Shown here: piece by piece, positions 11,311-22,325 of the stretch
How positions within the stretch are numbered: position 1 is the stretch's first letter
How the letters are laid out: each line of letters starts with the position of its first letter
Assembly: GCA_031772625.1 (NCBI GenBank)
Contig: CM062820.1
Coordinates: forward strand, 87,898,069-87,962,068
Length of the DNA stretch: 64,000 nt
Direction: 5' to 3'
Source: Pinus tabuliformis
Lineage: Eukaryota; Streptophyta; Pinopsida; Pinales; Pinaceae
Position numbers and translations under genes: made by a program
Notes under the pieces: model-generated
Told to the model about the DNA's origin: nothing
The model's database searches: none
The model's input: only the letters and a program-made list of their open reading frames with translations

Positions 11311-11545
11311 GCTGTGAGGAAATCGTGCCCATACCTTGGAGAGGATGAGTATTCTTGGAGGAGGTACTGGTGAGGTCTCCTGGCATTATGATAAGGATCC
11401 TTGACTTTGATTTGAGAGACCTCCTCTCCTTCATAGAACACCTGCAACCTGCATGCATTTCCACTTTATAAACTTGCTGTCCCTGTCTTTTTTGCTTATT
11501 GTTTTTTCTTTTTCTTTTTTCTTTTTTCTTCTTTTTTTTTTGAAA

Positions 11546-11730
11546 GATGGCAGGGGCACCTCAATGAGGTTTTCACCCTTGCCATCTGCCTTAAGCGCCT
11601 CAGAGAGGTTTTCACTTAAGGATCTTTTTCAAATTTCTCTTTTTTTTTTTGAAAGACAATAGGGGCGCCTCAGTGAGGTTTTCACCCCTACCACCTGCCT
11701 TGGGAGCCTCAGAGAGGTTTTCACCCAAGG
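11546..11730 (-). repeat. Array of four similar hairpins downstream of integrase
   Basis: Two copies of a roughly 109-bp unit, each with two hairpins: 11546-11586, 11589-11621, 11660-11690 and 11698-11730. All share a near-constant loop, about GCCTCAGWGAGGTTTTCA on the plus strand, closed by different stems. The stems are GATGGC/GCCATC extended by GGG/CCC, CCTTAAG/CTTAAGG, TAGGGG/CCCCTA and CCTTGGG/CCCAAGG. Inside the loop, CCTC/GAGG can form a small inner stem. Each pair is flanked by an A-tract on the sense strand. The changed bases keep pairing, which argues for RNA or DNA structure rather than chance. Function unknown. Confidence 0.7.
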
Positions 11731-11771
11731 ATCTTTATTATTATTATTATTTTTTTTTTTTTTTGGATCTT

Positions 11772-12833
11772 TCAGGGTATGCCCAAAGCAGAGGCAGAAC
11801 CCTTCTCTATGACCAACACTGATTTCTCCACAGTTTTGATGAACTCTTGTCTTGAGAGAGGTTTCCTGTAGATCTTCAGTCGATGCCCATTGACAAGCAT
11901 GGGGATGGACTCCTCATCAATGGTCCGAATAAGAACAGATCCATTTTCATGACATTTTTCCACTGCATATGGTCCCAGCCATCTGGTTCTCAGCTTCCCC
12001 TTGAAATCTTTGTACCTGGAGTCATACAACAATGCCCAATCTCCTGGCTGGAATTGCTTGTCATTGAGGTGTTGGTCATGCCACACCTTTCTCTGAAGTT
12101 GAACCACTTCTGAGTGAAGGAGGGCCTGCATTCGGTGCTCGTCCAGTCCATTCAGCTGCAGTAACCTTTCTTGTTGTGCATGGCTGAGATCTAGGTCCAG
12201 CTGAGCTGCCATCCTCAAAGTGTTGTATTCAAATTCAATGGACAGCAAAGCTTTCTTCCCATAGACCAGCTCATAAGGTGTGAAGCCGGTGGTGGTCTTC
12301 CAGGTGGTGTTGTAAGCCCATGTGGCCTCAACCAGGCGATCTGCCCAATCTTTCCTACTGCTGCTCACCACCTTAGTCAAAATCCCTTCCAATGCTCTGT
12401 TGGTGACTTCCACTTGCCCATTTGCCTCTGGATGATAGGGGGTGGAGGTACTATGCTTGATTTTGTGATGAGCTAGTAGGTCTTCAATTAAGTTGGATGT
12501 GAACTGGCTCCCTTGATCGGTGACCAGCTCTCTTGGGTAGCCAAATTTGTAGAAGATGTTCTCTCTTAAGAACTCAACCACCTTTTCTTCTGTTGCTGCT
12601 TTGATTTCTTTAGTCTCTGCCCACTTTGTCAGGTAGTCAGTGCACATAATGATGTAAAACCTTTGCCTCGAAGAAGGGTTGATTGGACCCACAAAGTCCA
12701 TACCCCACTTCTCAAATGGCTCAAGAGTCACTTGAGGTTGGAGAGGCATCTCATCCCTTTAAGTCGGTTTCCCCATTCTTTGGCATCGGTCACATTGGCT
12801 GATATACCTTCTGACATCTTGATGAAGTGTGGG
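11772..12833 (-). pseudogene. pol: Gypsy-1 integrase core and GPY module
   Basis: The open stretch 11772-12749 (325 aa) carries the catalytic triad of a retroviral-type integrase: D18 (MDFVGP), D78 (TDQGSQF) and E114 (NGQVEVTN), with the exact D,D(35)E spacing. A GPY/F-type C-terminal module follows (RTRWLGPYAVEKC). There is no chromodomain, as expected for Athila/Tat. The N-terminal zinc-finger histidines lie in the preceding frame segment, with the Cys pair (CDRCQR) near 12790. Two in-frame stops separate the finger from the core, near 12833 and 12760. The enzyme would insert the element's cDNA in the nucleus. Confidence 0.92.
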
Positions 12834-14651
12834 CTAATAGTAGCCTGCCTGCAGGATTTTGAAGGCAGTCCTTTTTGCTGCAAAATGTCCTCCACAAGGC
12901 CCATCATGACAGGTGAGGAGGATATCAAAGACTTCCTCCTCCCTTACACAACGCCATAAGATCTGATCAGGGCCAAGCTTGAACAGGTTGCCCCCGATCC
13001 AAGTGAATGAGGCACTTTTTCTGATGATTCTGCTCTTCTCTCTTGAAGATAGGTGCGCAGGGAACTGTGCTGAAACGAGGTAGTTTGCTATATCAACAAA
13101 CCATGGAGAGAGTACTGAGATAGCAAACAGATGTTCATCGGGCATCTGGTCATCCACTGTTCCATCCTCGCCTGCAGATAAATCCAATCTAGATAAAAAG
13201 TCAGCAACAACATTTTCTTTACCTGGTTTGTCAACAATGGTCAAATCAAACTGCTGCAACAAAAGTAACCATCTAATAATACGAGCATTCACATCTGGTT
13301 TATTCCTTAAATATCTAATTGCAGCATGATCAGTATGTACAAATGTTTGATACCCAGTGATATAATGTCGGAACTTGTTCAGTGCATGGACCACAGCCAA
13401 GAATTCTTTCTCGGTTACAGTGTAATTCAGTTCTGCTTTGGACAAGTTTTTGCTGACAAAGTAAATGGCATACGGAAGTTTTTGTTCCACTTGTCCTAAG
13501 GCTGCCCCTATGGCTTTGTTCGAGGCATCAGTGTGGATGTGGAAAGGTAGGGCCCAGTTTGGACCTCTCAAGATTGGAGCAGACACCAACTTGTCCTTTA
13601 ATTCATTCAAAGCCCTCTGACAATCGTCAGTCCATTTCAACTCCACATCTTTCGCCAACAGACCAAACAATGGTGAGGCTAGCTTGCTGAAGTCTTTAAT
13701 GAATCTCCTGTAATACCCCGCTAATCCTAAGAAACTCCGAACATCCCTTACCTTTTGGGGAGGTGGAACCCTCTTGATGAGAGCAATTTTGTTAGGATCC
13801 ACTTGTAACCCTTGGCAAGAAATGGTATGGCCTAGCATGGTCCCTTCAGTCATCAAGAATTCACATTTTTCAGGACTAAGGGACAGGTTCATCTCAATGC
13901 ATTTGGTTAGGACTTTTCCCAGATTGGACAATGCTTCCTAGAAGTTGGACCCATAAGGAGTGAAGTCATCCATATAGATTTCCACCACATCATGGACCAG
14001 CTCCAAGAAGATGCTCAAGACAGCTCTCTGGAAGGTAGCAGGAGCATTGCATAGCCCAAAGGGAAGAACTCAGTAGGCAAAGGTACCCCAAGGACAAGTG
14101 AAGGTGGTCTTATCTTGGTCTTCCAAGCTGATTTGGATTTGGTTGTACCCGCTAACCCCATCTAGGAAAGAGAAGAACTTCTTTCCTGCCAGTCCATCCA
14201 ACACTTGATCTATGAAAGGTAGAGGGAAATGGTCTTTCTTGGTAGCTTTGTTCAGTTCTCGGTAGTCCACACAGATTCTCCACTTCCCATTTTTCTTGGG
14301 AACCAACACCAGAGGGGACACCCATTCGCTATCTGAGATGGGGTAAATGAATCCGCCATCCAACAGTTTTTGCAATTCTTCCTTGACAATGTCCTTAAGG
14401 GCTGGGTTCATTCTCCTCTGGGGTTGCCTAACCGGTTTACAATCTCCCTTGATGTAAATGTGATGGGTACAGACCAAAGGATGGACTCCTTTCATCTCCT
14501 TATAGCTCCAAGCAAAAGCATCTAGATGACTGGCCAACAGACTACACAGCTCCTTTTCCTGGGAAGGAGATAAGGAGGAGCTGATCTTTAGCGTTCTCTC
14601 AGGGCCGAACTCCACATTCTTGACTCTGGGAGTGACAGGTTGGTTGCACAA
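12834..14651 (-). pseudogene. pol: Gypsy-1 reverse transcriptase and RNase H
   Basis: A continuous minus frame with two internal stops. 14651-14070 has the RT fingers (PVRQPQRRMNPALKDIV, SPLVLVPKKNGKWRICVDYR) and ends at a TGA in the VLPFGLCNAP block. The palm catalytic IYMDDF is near 13970, followed by a TAG near 13930. 13931-12834 has the RT connection (FLGLAGYYRRFIKDFS), RNase H (FHIHTDASNKAIGAAL, EKEFLAVVHALNKFRHY, VHTDHAAIRYL) and the start of the integrase zinc finger. All motifs are intact apart from the stops, so decay is recent. It synthesises cDNA in the cytoplasmic particle. Confidence 0.92.
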
Positions 14652-15640
14652 AGGTCCACTAAGGTGCTAGCTTGGGCATCCTCCACCAATTCCTCTAAGG
14701 TCAGTGCACTAGGCGGTGGATTCTGGATCAAGGTCTCAATCAAATCATCCTCGGTTTGGGGGTCTCCCCTAGTGGTGTCTAGGGTACACAAAGGTGCTGA
14801 GTACACCTCATCCTCTTCTCCTTCCTCCAACCAAAGTGGTAGGTCATGCTCTAAGGAGGGTTGGGCAGGAGGGTATAGGACTAGCTGCTTAGACATAGGA
14901 CAATTTTTGATGGTCATGTTTCCTGCACGGCAACTTATGTAAGCATCTACAGTGGCTAACCAAGGCCTTCCCAAAATGAGAGGGTATCCAGTAAGCTTTG
15001 CCTTTGGTTGCAAAACCAAGAAATCTGCAGGGTATTCCCAAGAGTCAACAGAGACCAAGACATCCTCCACAATCCCTTCGGGAGTCACGGTGGAGCGATC
15101 TGCTAGTTGTAGGAATGTCGAGGTCTTCCTCAAGGAACCCTGAAGGTTGCGTTTGAGCATGGTATCCCTGGTCATCACATTAATGGCAGCCCCCAGATCA
15201 ATCAAGGTGTGAGGTATAATGGTGCCATTGATGTGGACATCTACTATAGGACTCCCAGGATCTAGGTACTTTGGGCAGATGACTTGTCCTAACATAAGGT
15301 CAGACAGTTGTCCTATGACATTGATGGTTGAAGCATCTCTCTTTCGCCTGCCTGGGTGTTTGAAAAACTTTTCCTTAACCAGTTTGTTGTATATTGGCAC
15401 ATCCTTGATGGCTTGGAGAAGTGGAATTTTCACACACAACTGCTTGAGCTCTCCCAGAAGCTCATCCTCCTCTGGGTTGGGTTGTGTGGTGGCTGTTAGT
15501 CTCTCAGGAAAGGGTGGAATAGCCTTTGGTTCACTTTCCTGTTTGTCTTCCTCGTCCTCTGGGGAGGAGGTTGGCGATCCGGAAGAGTCTTTCCAGGTCG
15601 AAGATTGATCTCCTGGATCTCCACAGCATAGGTAGGGCAT
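14588..15640 (-). pseudogene. pol: Gypsy-1 aspartic protease region
   Basis: A 350-residue frame. Residues 64-95 (ELKQLCVKIPLLQAIKDVP) are the conserved pre-protease block of Athila/Tat elements. The active-site motif is TLIDLGAAINVM with the catalytic Asp at residue 148; most relatives have DLGAS, so the third residue after Gly is changed. A flap-like segment (GYPLILGRPWL) follows at about 217. The frame overlaps the gag-continuation frame by about 145 bases and the RT frame by 64 bases, so frameshifts separate the three. Whether either shift was ever programmed cannot be told from one copy; family members usually have one frame. Confidence 0.85.
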
Positions 15641-15822
15641 GATGTTTCCCCAGTGTATACCTGCTGGGCCTGTCTATTGTTGCAGTTCGAGTTCGGTTGA
15701 GCAGGCATTTGAGGTTTCCTTGGAGGAGCAGGAGGTAATGGTTGAGGTTGAACTGGTGGTGGAGGAAAAATGGCGGGAGGAGTGTTGTACTGGGGCCTCC
15801 ACCCCGACTGAGGTGCATTCCA

Positions 15823-17145
15823 CTAAGGCTGTGGCTGGGCATGTGAGTGATATGAATGAGTAGTGGGCTGAGTAGGGTACTGAGGTGGATAAGACCATGG
15901 AGGTGGCATAGACCAGGAAGGATGAGCAGGGGGACCCCAGGAAGGCATAGGAATAGATTGGTTGGGGCTGTAATAAGCTTGGGGTGCCCCTTGCATCCCC
16001 TGCTGGTAAGGTCTAGGTCCTTGTGGCCTCCTTTGGTTGAGGAAATAGAGAGGTTCAGTGGGGGCTTCTGTCCCTTGGTACATGGCTTTAAGCGTAGGTA
16101 AGGTTGGACATTGATTTGTGGGATGGTCGTCCTCACAAACGAAGCACACTTCAACCGAATGCAATGGGCATTCGTTCTTAGGGTGTCTCCTTGTACATCT
16201 AGGGCAGAAGATAGCCAAGGCCCTCTCAGCTTCTTCCTTCTTCTGCTGGATCCTGAGTGTGTCAAGTTGCATGGCAATGGTCTGTCTCACCTCACTCTTG
16301 AGATCTTCTAATTGATTTGCAAACTCATGTTTGGAGAAAGGAATACCAGCTGAGAGGAGGTTTCCTCTACCTCGTTTCCGGGCTGCCCTAGAGTGGTTCC
16401 TAAACACAGTCTTGATGTCCTCATAAGGTAGTTGGTAAATATCTCCTCCAGCTAACATGTGAAGGGTATCTAAGAGGTCTTCAGGGACTCCTCGGAGCAG
16501 GACCAACTTGAGGGATTCAGGGTCAAGTGTGCACCTGGCCCGTTTATAGCTAAGTTGGAACCTTTCCTCATAATCCTCTAAGGACTCATCATTTCCCATG
16601 GTCATCCGAAAGATTTCTCCCTTGGTTTCCTTGGACCTACAGTAGTCCCGGTACTTGGTATTGAAAGCTTGCTGCATCTGAGCCCAAGTGGTGATACTAT
16701 TCCCAGGTAAGCCCATGAACCAGCGTAATGCTGCATCCTTAAGAGTTGAAGGGAAGAGTTTCAGCTTCTGCTCATCTTCAGTATAGTCATAGGTTCGACA
16801 AAGGACAGCAAACTCAAACAGGAAGGTATCAGGATCTTCAGTAGTCATTCCATGGATGTGAGGTAAAGCGGAGGGGCTAATGTTCTTCATTTTCATGTCT
16901 CCATTGGTTTCTCGGATGGGGAAGGCACCTTCTATTCTCTCATCTTCTCCTCTATTGTCAGCCATAGCTTCAGATGGGATGGTCTCTAATTCTTCTTCTG
17001 CTATAGGATCTTCGTATATCTCAGGAGGTTCACCTATAGGTTCTTCTGGATCACTGTCACCGAAGAAGAGAGAAGGGTGACTTAGTGATGTGGTGGGGGT
17101 GTTGGGTAAGAATTTTCCTGTTTTATTTCGATTCCTATGAGGCAT
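15823..17145 (-). pseudogene. gag: Gypsy-1 gag (capsid/nucleocapsid), stop before C-terminal tail
   Basis: A 440-residue frame from Met at 17145. After an acidic N-terminus the retrotransposon gag domain runs from about residue 95 to 225 (LKDAALRWFMGLPGNSITTW, EDYEERFQLSYKRARC). Two zinc knuckles sit side by side near residues 320-355: CPRCTRRHPKNEC and CFVCEDDHPTNQC. Both have CX2CX3HX4C spacing, one residue short of the classical knuckle, as seen in other Athila/Tat gags. A Pro/Gln/Tyr-rich tail follows. A TAG ends the frame at 15823 but the same frame stays open to about 15600 with similar composition, so the tail is truncated by a point mutation. It forms the virus-like particle and binds genomic RNA. 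Confidence 0.9.
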
Positions 17146-17507
17146 GAAATGGAAAGACTTTTTTGATTGCTTTTGTTTTTTTTCCTTGGTACTTGCAAAA
17201 CTGAAACAGATTGATCTACAACTAACTATCTTGCTGAAATAAAAATGCAGAATTGAAATGAAAGCAGGAAAGAACTAATCTACTTTGCTCAAATGGAATT
17301 GCAGGAATGGAAATGCTAGTCTACGCTTGCAGAATTGAAATGCTAATCTACGCTTGCAAAAATTGAAATTGGGGAATTGAAATGCTAATCTATGAAAGCA
17401 AGAAATGTCTATGCTACTTTTGCAGAATGGAAATGAAATAAACTACTTGGCAGAAGGCGAGAGTAGGAAAATAGAAGAAAAGCAACAATTACTAATACTC
17501 TGACGCT
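17146..17507 (-). other. Gypsy-1 untranslated leader
   Basis: Sequence between the PBS and the gag Met. It is A-rich on the plus strand, with repeated ggaattgaaatgctaatcta-type stretches at about 17290-17400. No coding potential is seen. It probably contains the RNA packaging signal by position; that is inference. Confidence 0.6.
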
Positions 17508-17525
17508 TCCCCGGAAACGACGCCA
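17508..17525 (-). other. Primer-binding site, Asp-type tRNA
   Basis: Plus-strand tccccggaaacgacgcca is the complement of TGGCGTCGTTTCCGGGGA. It differs at two positions from the Asp-tRNA 3' complement TGGCGCCGTTGCCGGGGA used by Athila-type elements. Six bases separate it from the LTR end at 17532. Confidence 0.8.
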
Positions 17526-17531
17526 AAAAGA

Positions 17532-19275
17532 TGGTGGGCTCCAGTATTGTAGCAATAATGCTACAACTCCTGGAGCTTCCTTCTCTAATTTTATCAACCC
17601 GGTAGTTCGTAACAAACTTGGAAGCGACGGTGCTGTATGCACAAGTACTAGCTCTTGTCGCAGCTGTCACTTGGTCAGCTGGCACAAGTCCGCTAGGGCT
17701 CAAGCCAACTTCTATATGCTCTCAGAAGAAGCTTTTTAAGTGATGAACGAAAGCTATCTCAAAGGAAATTAACCTACTTTGCAAGAATGAACTGAAAGCC
17801 AACAAAACATGGAAACCCTAGTAAACCCTAATTTGACCAGCTTAATCCTTACGATGCAATGGTGGGAATGCAACTTCTAAAAATGATTCCATTACTTCTA
17901 GTAAGATGAGATGCATGAGTCTAAACTACTTTCATCTGAAGAGAACATGTTTTTGTATTTTTTCTCAAGTTGTTGGAGTTATTATGACTGTGCTTCTTAC
18001 TGGGTCTTGACTGTGCAGGGGTGGATCAAGGGGAGGAAGGCTTGGAAAAGGTCAGGAAGGATCAGAGAGGGTCTAAGGGATCCCTAGCATCATTCCACAG
18101 AAGTTCACAAGGTTCAGATGTCTCGCAACCGTGTTTGCAAGCCTCTACAGGATGTCTGCAAGGGATTCTACAGGAAGTTCAAGATTTCTACAGGAAGTCT
18201 GCTAACTTCTACAGGATGTTCTGCAATGGGATTTTTGGGTGATGGATGGGTGAATGAGCTGTATGGGTGGATATAGAGGTAGGAGGGGAGCTTGTGATGG
18301 CTTATGGACAGAGAGATGAGATGGATAGGGGGTGTGTAAAGCTGGTTGATCTAGAGGAGGTTAGAGGCAATGGAAGGCCGAAAAGATAAAACAACGTGGA
18401 TGATAGAAGAGTTGGGAGGCCAATGATCGAACTGGGAGGTAAGTAGATGGCTTAGGCATGGCTCAGAAGGATAAGGGAATGATAGAGTGGTGCTGCATAG
18501 TGTAAATGAAACAAATCACCCGTATCTTGCACAAAACCGAAATGTCATCAACCTACTCTAACTGTTTTATTAGAAACCAAAGAACAACAACATAGTTTAG
18601 AGAGAAATCGTGCATGGTGCTGAAACAAAGAGTTATTTCTCAAGATCTAAATGCATGGACACTTCTACCAATGGAAATATTACTTTAAAGCTTGCATGAA
18701 CATGTAAAACTGCGTTTTTTTGGTGGTTGGCACGGTCTACACTCCCAATCTCTAAAAAGAGGTGGAAGTGAGTGTACGATCAACCTTTTCTTGGAACTCT
18801 GATGAATTCTAATCCTCCTACTCTAATCTAAACTGCTGAAAGCACTTTATCCATAAAACTAACCTACTTAATCACATCAAGAAATTCGAATCAGCAAACT
18901 GTGTTTTCCAAGTGCATGTCAAGGCAAAGAAATGAAATGTTGAAAGGAAAGACAAGTAACAATAAAAAGAAAGGAGGCCTATTGCTCTCAGGTTGGGCCC
19001 AAACCTGAGAGCTATAGCTTCTCTAAGAACTCAGAATTGGACTCAAATCTGCCTGCCTTTTATTAAAAGATCATAGTCAAAAGTCTAACAACATGCCAAA
19101 AATGGCTTACAAAGAGCAAAAACAGAGCTATCAACTCGTAGTCTAGGACTGCCCTCCTTCCTACAAATAACATGAATATACTAAGAAATGATGCATAAGT
19201 GATAAAAAATGAAGGGTTGAGCAAGGTAAGTAGGCCAAATGAGCCCAAAATGTTACCAAAATTTGGGGCTCATCA
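17532..19275 (-). mobile_element. Gypsy-1 5' LTR with 346-bp internal deletion
   Basis: Aligns with 4883-6972 over its whole length except that bases equivalent to 6500-6845 are absent (junction near 19148, tctagga joined to ctgccctcc). The length difference, 2,090 versus 1,744 bp, equals the deletion exactly. The deleted part contains the only good TATA-like box I see, so this copy probably cannot start transcription normally. Confidence 0.92.
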
Positions 19276-21050
19276 GGCTCCATAGCTAAGAGTTTTCTTG
19301 GAGATTCCTCAAATTGAGGTATAGTGTTAGTATCATCTAAGAGAGCACTCATGCTACATCATTTTTCTATTGAAGGTGGTCAAGAATCTTCCTAAATGCA
19401 TGAGGAAGTATTATCTCAATGTTGAACAACTAGTGGTCCAACATGTGTCATAGGAAATGGCTCATCTAGATCAGAATTCTGATATGAAGTATCATCTTCA
19501 TACTAGAGAAAATTTTAAGGATGGAGATTTATTTTAAAGTTTATAAATCTGGGTTCTCACTAGTGTCTAATATGAAAACTATAAAATGTTTGTTTATATG
19601 TTTATAAAAATATCCAAATTTAATTATTTTATAGGTAGAGTCCATATAATTTTGGCGATTTTTAGGATAAAATAATTTTTTACTATAAAATTTGGGTAAA
19701 TCGTTTTTAGAAGAAATGGAAATTGGCAAATCTTTTTTTTTTGGAAAAATCATGGAAAATTAGCCCACTTGTGAATATTAGCCCCTAAAATTTTCCATGC
19801 TTCATACCCATCAATTAGTGGTGAGGGAAACTTTAAAACAGGTTCATCTAGTGGTGTATGAAAAGCATCTTCTTCAAAATTTACACTCCTTTCAATAAAT
19901 AGCTCTAAGTGTTGATATCAAGCAATTTTGACCCTTTAACTTCATCATAATATCCAACAAACATGCATGCCTTTCTCTGAGGCTCCAAAGCCTTTCTCTT
20001 CTCTATAGGAATGTGGGCCCATGCTCGAGATCTAAAAATGCGGAAATGATTGACTTCAGGTTACATGCTAGTCCAAGCCTCAAAAGGTGTTTTTCTAGTA
20101 ACAAATTTATGAGGAGATCTATTCTAGATGTATGAGGCACAATTGATAGCTTCAACCCACAATTTTTATGGAAGAGATCTTGCATGCAACATGCAATTGG
20201 CCATCTCTTTCAAAGATTTATTCTTCCTCTCGACCACCCCATTTGTCTCCTGAGTGTAAAGATTGTATGCTGCAACTATATGCCTACTTCATTACAAAGA
20301 TTTTGGATATCTTTGTTCACATATTCCTTCCCATTATCTGTGTGGAGGATCTTGATTTGTTTTCCAGATTGATTTTTTGTATGCGCTTTGAAAATCATTA
20401 GATTCTAAAAAAGTTTAGACTTGAGTTTTAGGAAATAAGTGCAAGTGAATCACATGTAAAATTCTATAATTGACAACACATATCTTTCTTTCCTCATTGT
20501 AGGTACTGGAAATCGACCCATGAGATCATTGTGTACAAGCTCCAAAGGTGAAGAGGCTCTCCATGCATGCCCCTTCTCGAACTTTTCTTGGAGATGCTTT
20601 CTAAGAGAACATCCACTGTAAAAAACATTTGAAAATTAAATGGCCCACAATCCTTTAACCATCCCTTTCTTGCTAAGTTGTTGCATATATCTGAAATTCA
20701 TGTGTCCAAATCTCTTATTCCAAATCCTACTTTCTTTATTTGCATGCACAAGTATAAAAATAGAATCTAACTCAGGAACAAAATCAGAAAATGTATATAG
20801 GCAAGATTGATCATTTACCTTGCTAGATGCAATCTTCAATTTAGTTTGTATATCATAAATGCTCACGGAATCTATGGTAAATTCCACTTTCCTTCCAGTG
20901 CGAGTATGTGTCATCTAATACACAAAAATAAGATTCATAGATTACCTGAGAATATGTAATACATTCTCAAAACTTCCATCTAAAAATTGCACTCTTCCTT
21001 GTTCAGTTGCTTCAACTGTAGAATTTTCCCCCATGAGAATAGGAGATCCC
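19276..21050 (-). pseudogene. pol: Copia-1 integrase, pre-integrase and protease end (continuation)
   Basis: Continues the Copia-1 frame interrupted by Gypsy-1. On the minus strand 21000-20640 holds the end of the protease region and the pre-integrase segment (RIWNKRFGHMNFRYMQQLS). Integrase follows (LVHNDLMGRFPV, RYVLSIIEFY, FTCTYFLKLKS) near 20550-20400. The region around 20230-20060 matches the conserved ERKNR...LHA...LW block in degraded form. 19330-19276 (DEPVLKFPS, FEESPRKLLAMEP) is the integrase-RT linker. Stops and frameshifts are frequent. The element ends abruptly at about 21050 against a minisatellite, so gag and the 5' LTR are lost. Confidence 0.8.
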
Positions 21051-21055
21051 GAGCA

Positions 21056-21590
21056 GATGCATTGATTTCAATGTAGATGATTTATAATCCTATTTTATTT
21101 TTTGCACTCAATGCATTGATTTTAGTGTAGATAGTGATTTCTAATCCTATTTGATTGCTTGCACTAGATGCATTAATTTTAATGTACATGTTGATTTATA
21201 ATTATATTTTATTTATTGCACTAGATGCATTGATTTCAATGTAGATGTTTTTTAATCCTATTTGATTGCTTGCAGTAAATGCATTGATTTTAGTGTAGAT
21301 GGTGATTTCTAGTTGTATTTGATTATTTTCACTAGATGCATTGATTTCAATGTAGATGTTTGTTTCTAATACTATTTTCTTACTTGCACTATATGCATTG
21401 ATTTGAGTGTAGACGTTGATTTGTAATCCTATTTGATTGCTTGCATTAGATGCATTGATTTCAGTGTAGATGTTGTTTTCTAGTATTATTTGATTGCTTG
21501 CATTAGAATCATTGATTTTAGTGTAGATGTTGATTTCTAATTTGATGTAGTTGGATGTATGATGGTACATTGATTATAAAATGATTGGAT
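21056..21590. repeat. 57-bp minisatellite, about nine units
   Basis: Units of 54-60 bp begin attgattt(c/t)a(a/g)tgtagatg and end tgcactagatgc. Copies diverge at several sites each. Since 57 is divisible by three, the minus strand stays open for 122 codons as a 19-residue repeat (NIYTEINASNASNQIGL); this is a by-product of period, not evidence for a gene. The start motif recurs singly beside each purine-rich block at 41-52 kb. Confidence 0.85.
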
Positions 21591-22151
21591 TAGTAGTGTG
21601 CATTGATTTCAGTGTAAGCACAAAAAATTATTGACAATGTGAATTGATTTTTTTGTTATAGTAATTCAACCTATTAATATTGGAGAGAAACAAAGACAAG
21701 GTATGATGTTTACTACAACAACTTGAGCTAAATATTTCAATGGTTTACATTTTCAACTGTCCTTTTCATATAATTGATATGAAAAGATGACAAAACTAAC
21801 AAGGGTGACAATATAAATAGTACAAGAAAATAGTTTGAGATTGATCACTATGAATACTATTTGTTATTGAAAACATTCTTATTATTTACATTTTCTATCA
21901 TTAAACACTATTACATTGTCACTTTGCATTCAAAATTTTTATTTCATCATTTTTCATCATTAAATTTATTAACAATATTTATCATCTCAACAAACTGAGG
22001 TAACTAAGAAAATTTAAAATTAAAATGACCAGATAAATCTCAGACATATTTAGCATATTTAAAATGATTATATTGGTATTATATGTATTTACATATTATT
22101 GATAAAATTAATCATACATTCAATGTTTTTTCCTTGGCCACACACAACTGA
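21591..22151. repeat. AT-rich unique part of macro-repeat family, copy R1
   Basis: Contains gcattgatttcagtgtaagc followed by segments (gagaaacaaagacaaggtat, atcatctcaacaaactgagg) that recur in the same order at 43080-43880 and 51700-52330. No coding potential. Confidence 0.6.
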
Positions 22152-22325
22152 AACCAACCTAGATCCATCCTATCTCTAGACCTCTCAAGAGCTGAGAGGG
22201 ATCAAATCTCTTGAGGTGCAAACCTTTCCTCAAGTTTTGCAGTAAAAAAGGAGGTTTGCATCTCCAAATTTTTGATCCCTCTCGACGCTTGATAGATCTA
22301 GAGTTAAGATGGAACTAGGCTGGTT
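22152..22325. mobile_element. Foldback (MITE-like) element, copy 1
   Basis: The two halves are inverted copies: the left end aaccaacctagatccatc matches the complement of the right end gatggaactaggctggtt. Pairing extends inward through gagagggatcaaa to gcaaacct. 174 bp in total, able to fold over nearly its whole length. Related copies are at 24140, 34938 and 43885. No transposase. Clear target duplications are not visible. Confidence 0.7.

Larger units (their letters stand above)
9956..11771 (-). other. Gypsy-1 non-coding segment between integrase and ORF3
   Basis: About 1.8 kb with no convincing protein on either strand. It holds scattered TTCCTGTAGAA motifs (near 10131, 10150, 10900), the 21-bp array at 11250-11310, the four-hairpin array at 11546-11730, and poly(A) tracts on the sense strand near 11520-11540, 11641-11650 and 11750-11764. 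Such segments are normal in Tat-lineage elements and may serve as leader or splice region for a downstream ORF3 message. That role is inference. Confidence 0.7.
4883..19275 (-). mobile_element. Gypsy-1: complete Athila/Tat-like Ty3/Gypsy element with extra ORF3
   Basis: A 14,393-bp element bounded by direct LTRs (4883-6972 and 17532-19275) and a perfect 5-bp target duplication ggctc (4878-4882 and 19276-19280). Order on the minus strand is LTR, Asp-type PBS, gag, protease, RT, RNase H, integrase, non-coding segment with hairpin array, ORF3, PPT, LTR. The Asp-type PBS, protease motif DLGA and absence of a chromodomain place it with the Athila/Tat branch. Outside a 346-bp deletion in the 5' LTR I count about 28 LTR differences by eye (about 1.6%), so it is fairly recent. 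Coding frames carry stops and frameshifts. It is inserted in Copia-1 RT. Confidence 0.93.

Noticed and set aside
21202-21570. 122-codon repetitive ORF
   Set aside because: Stays open only because the minisatellite period (57 bp) is a multiple of three; no start context or homology.
21056-21590. Possible CRISPR array
   Set aside because: Units are tandem without unique spacers, copies diverge, and the setting is a plant genome.
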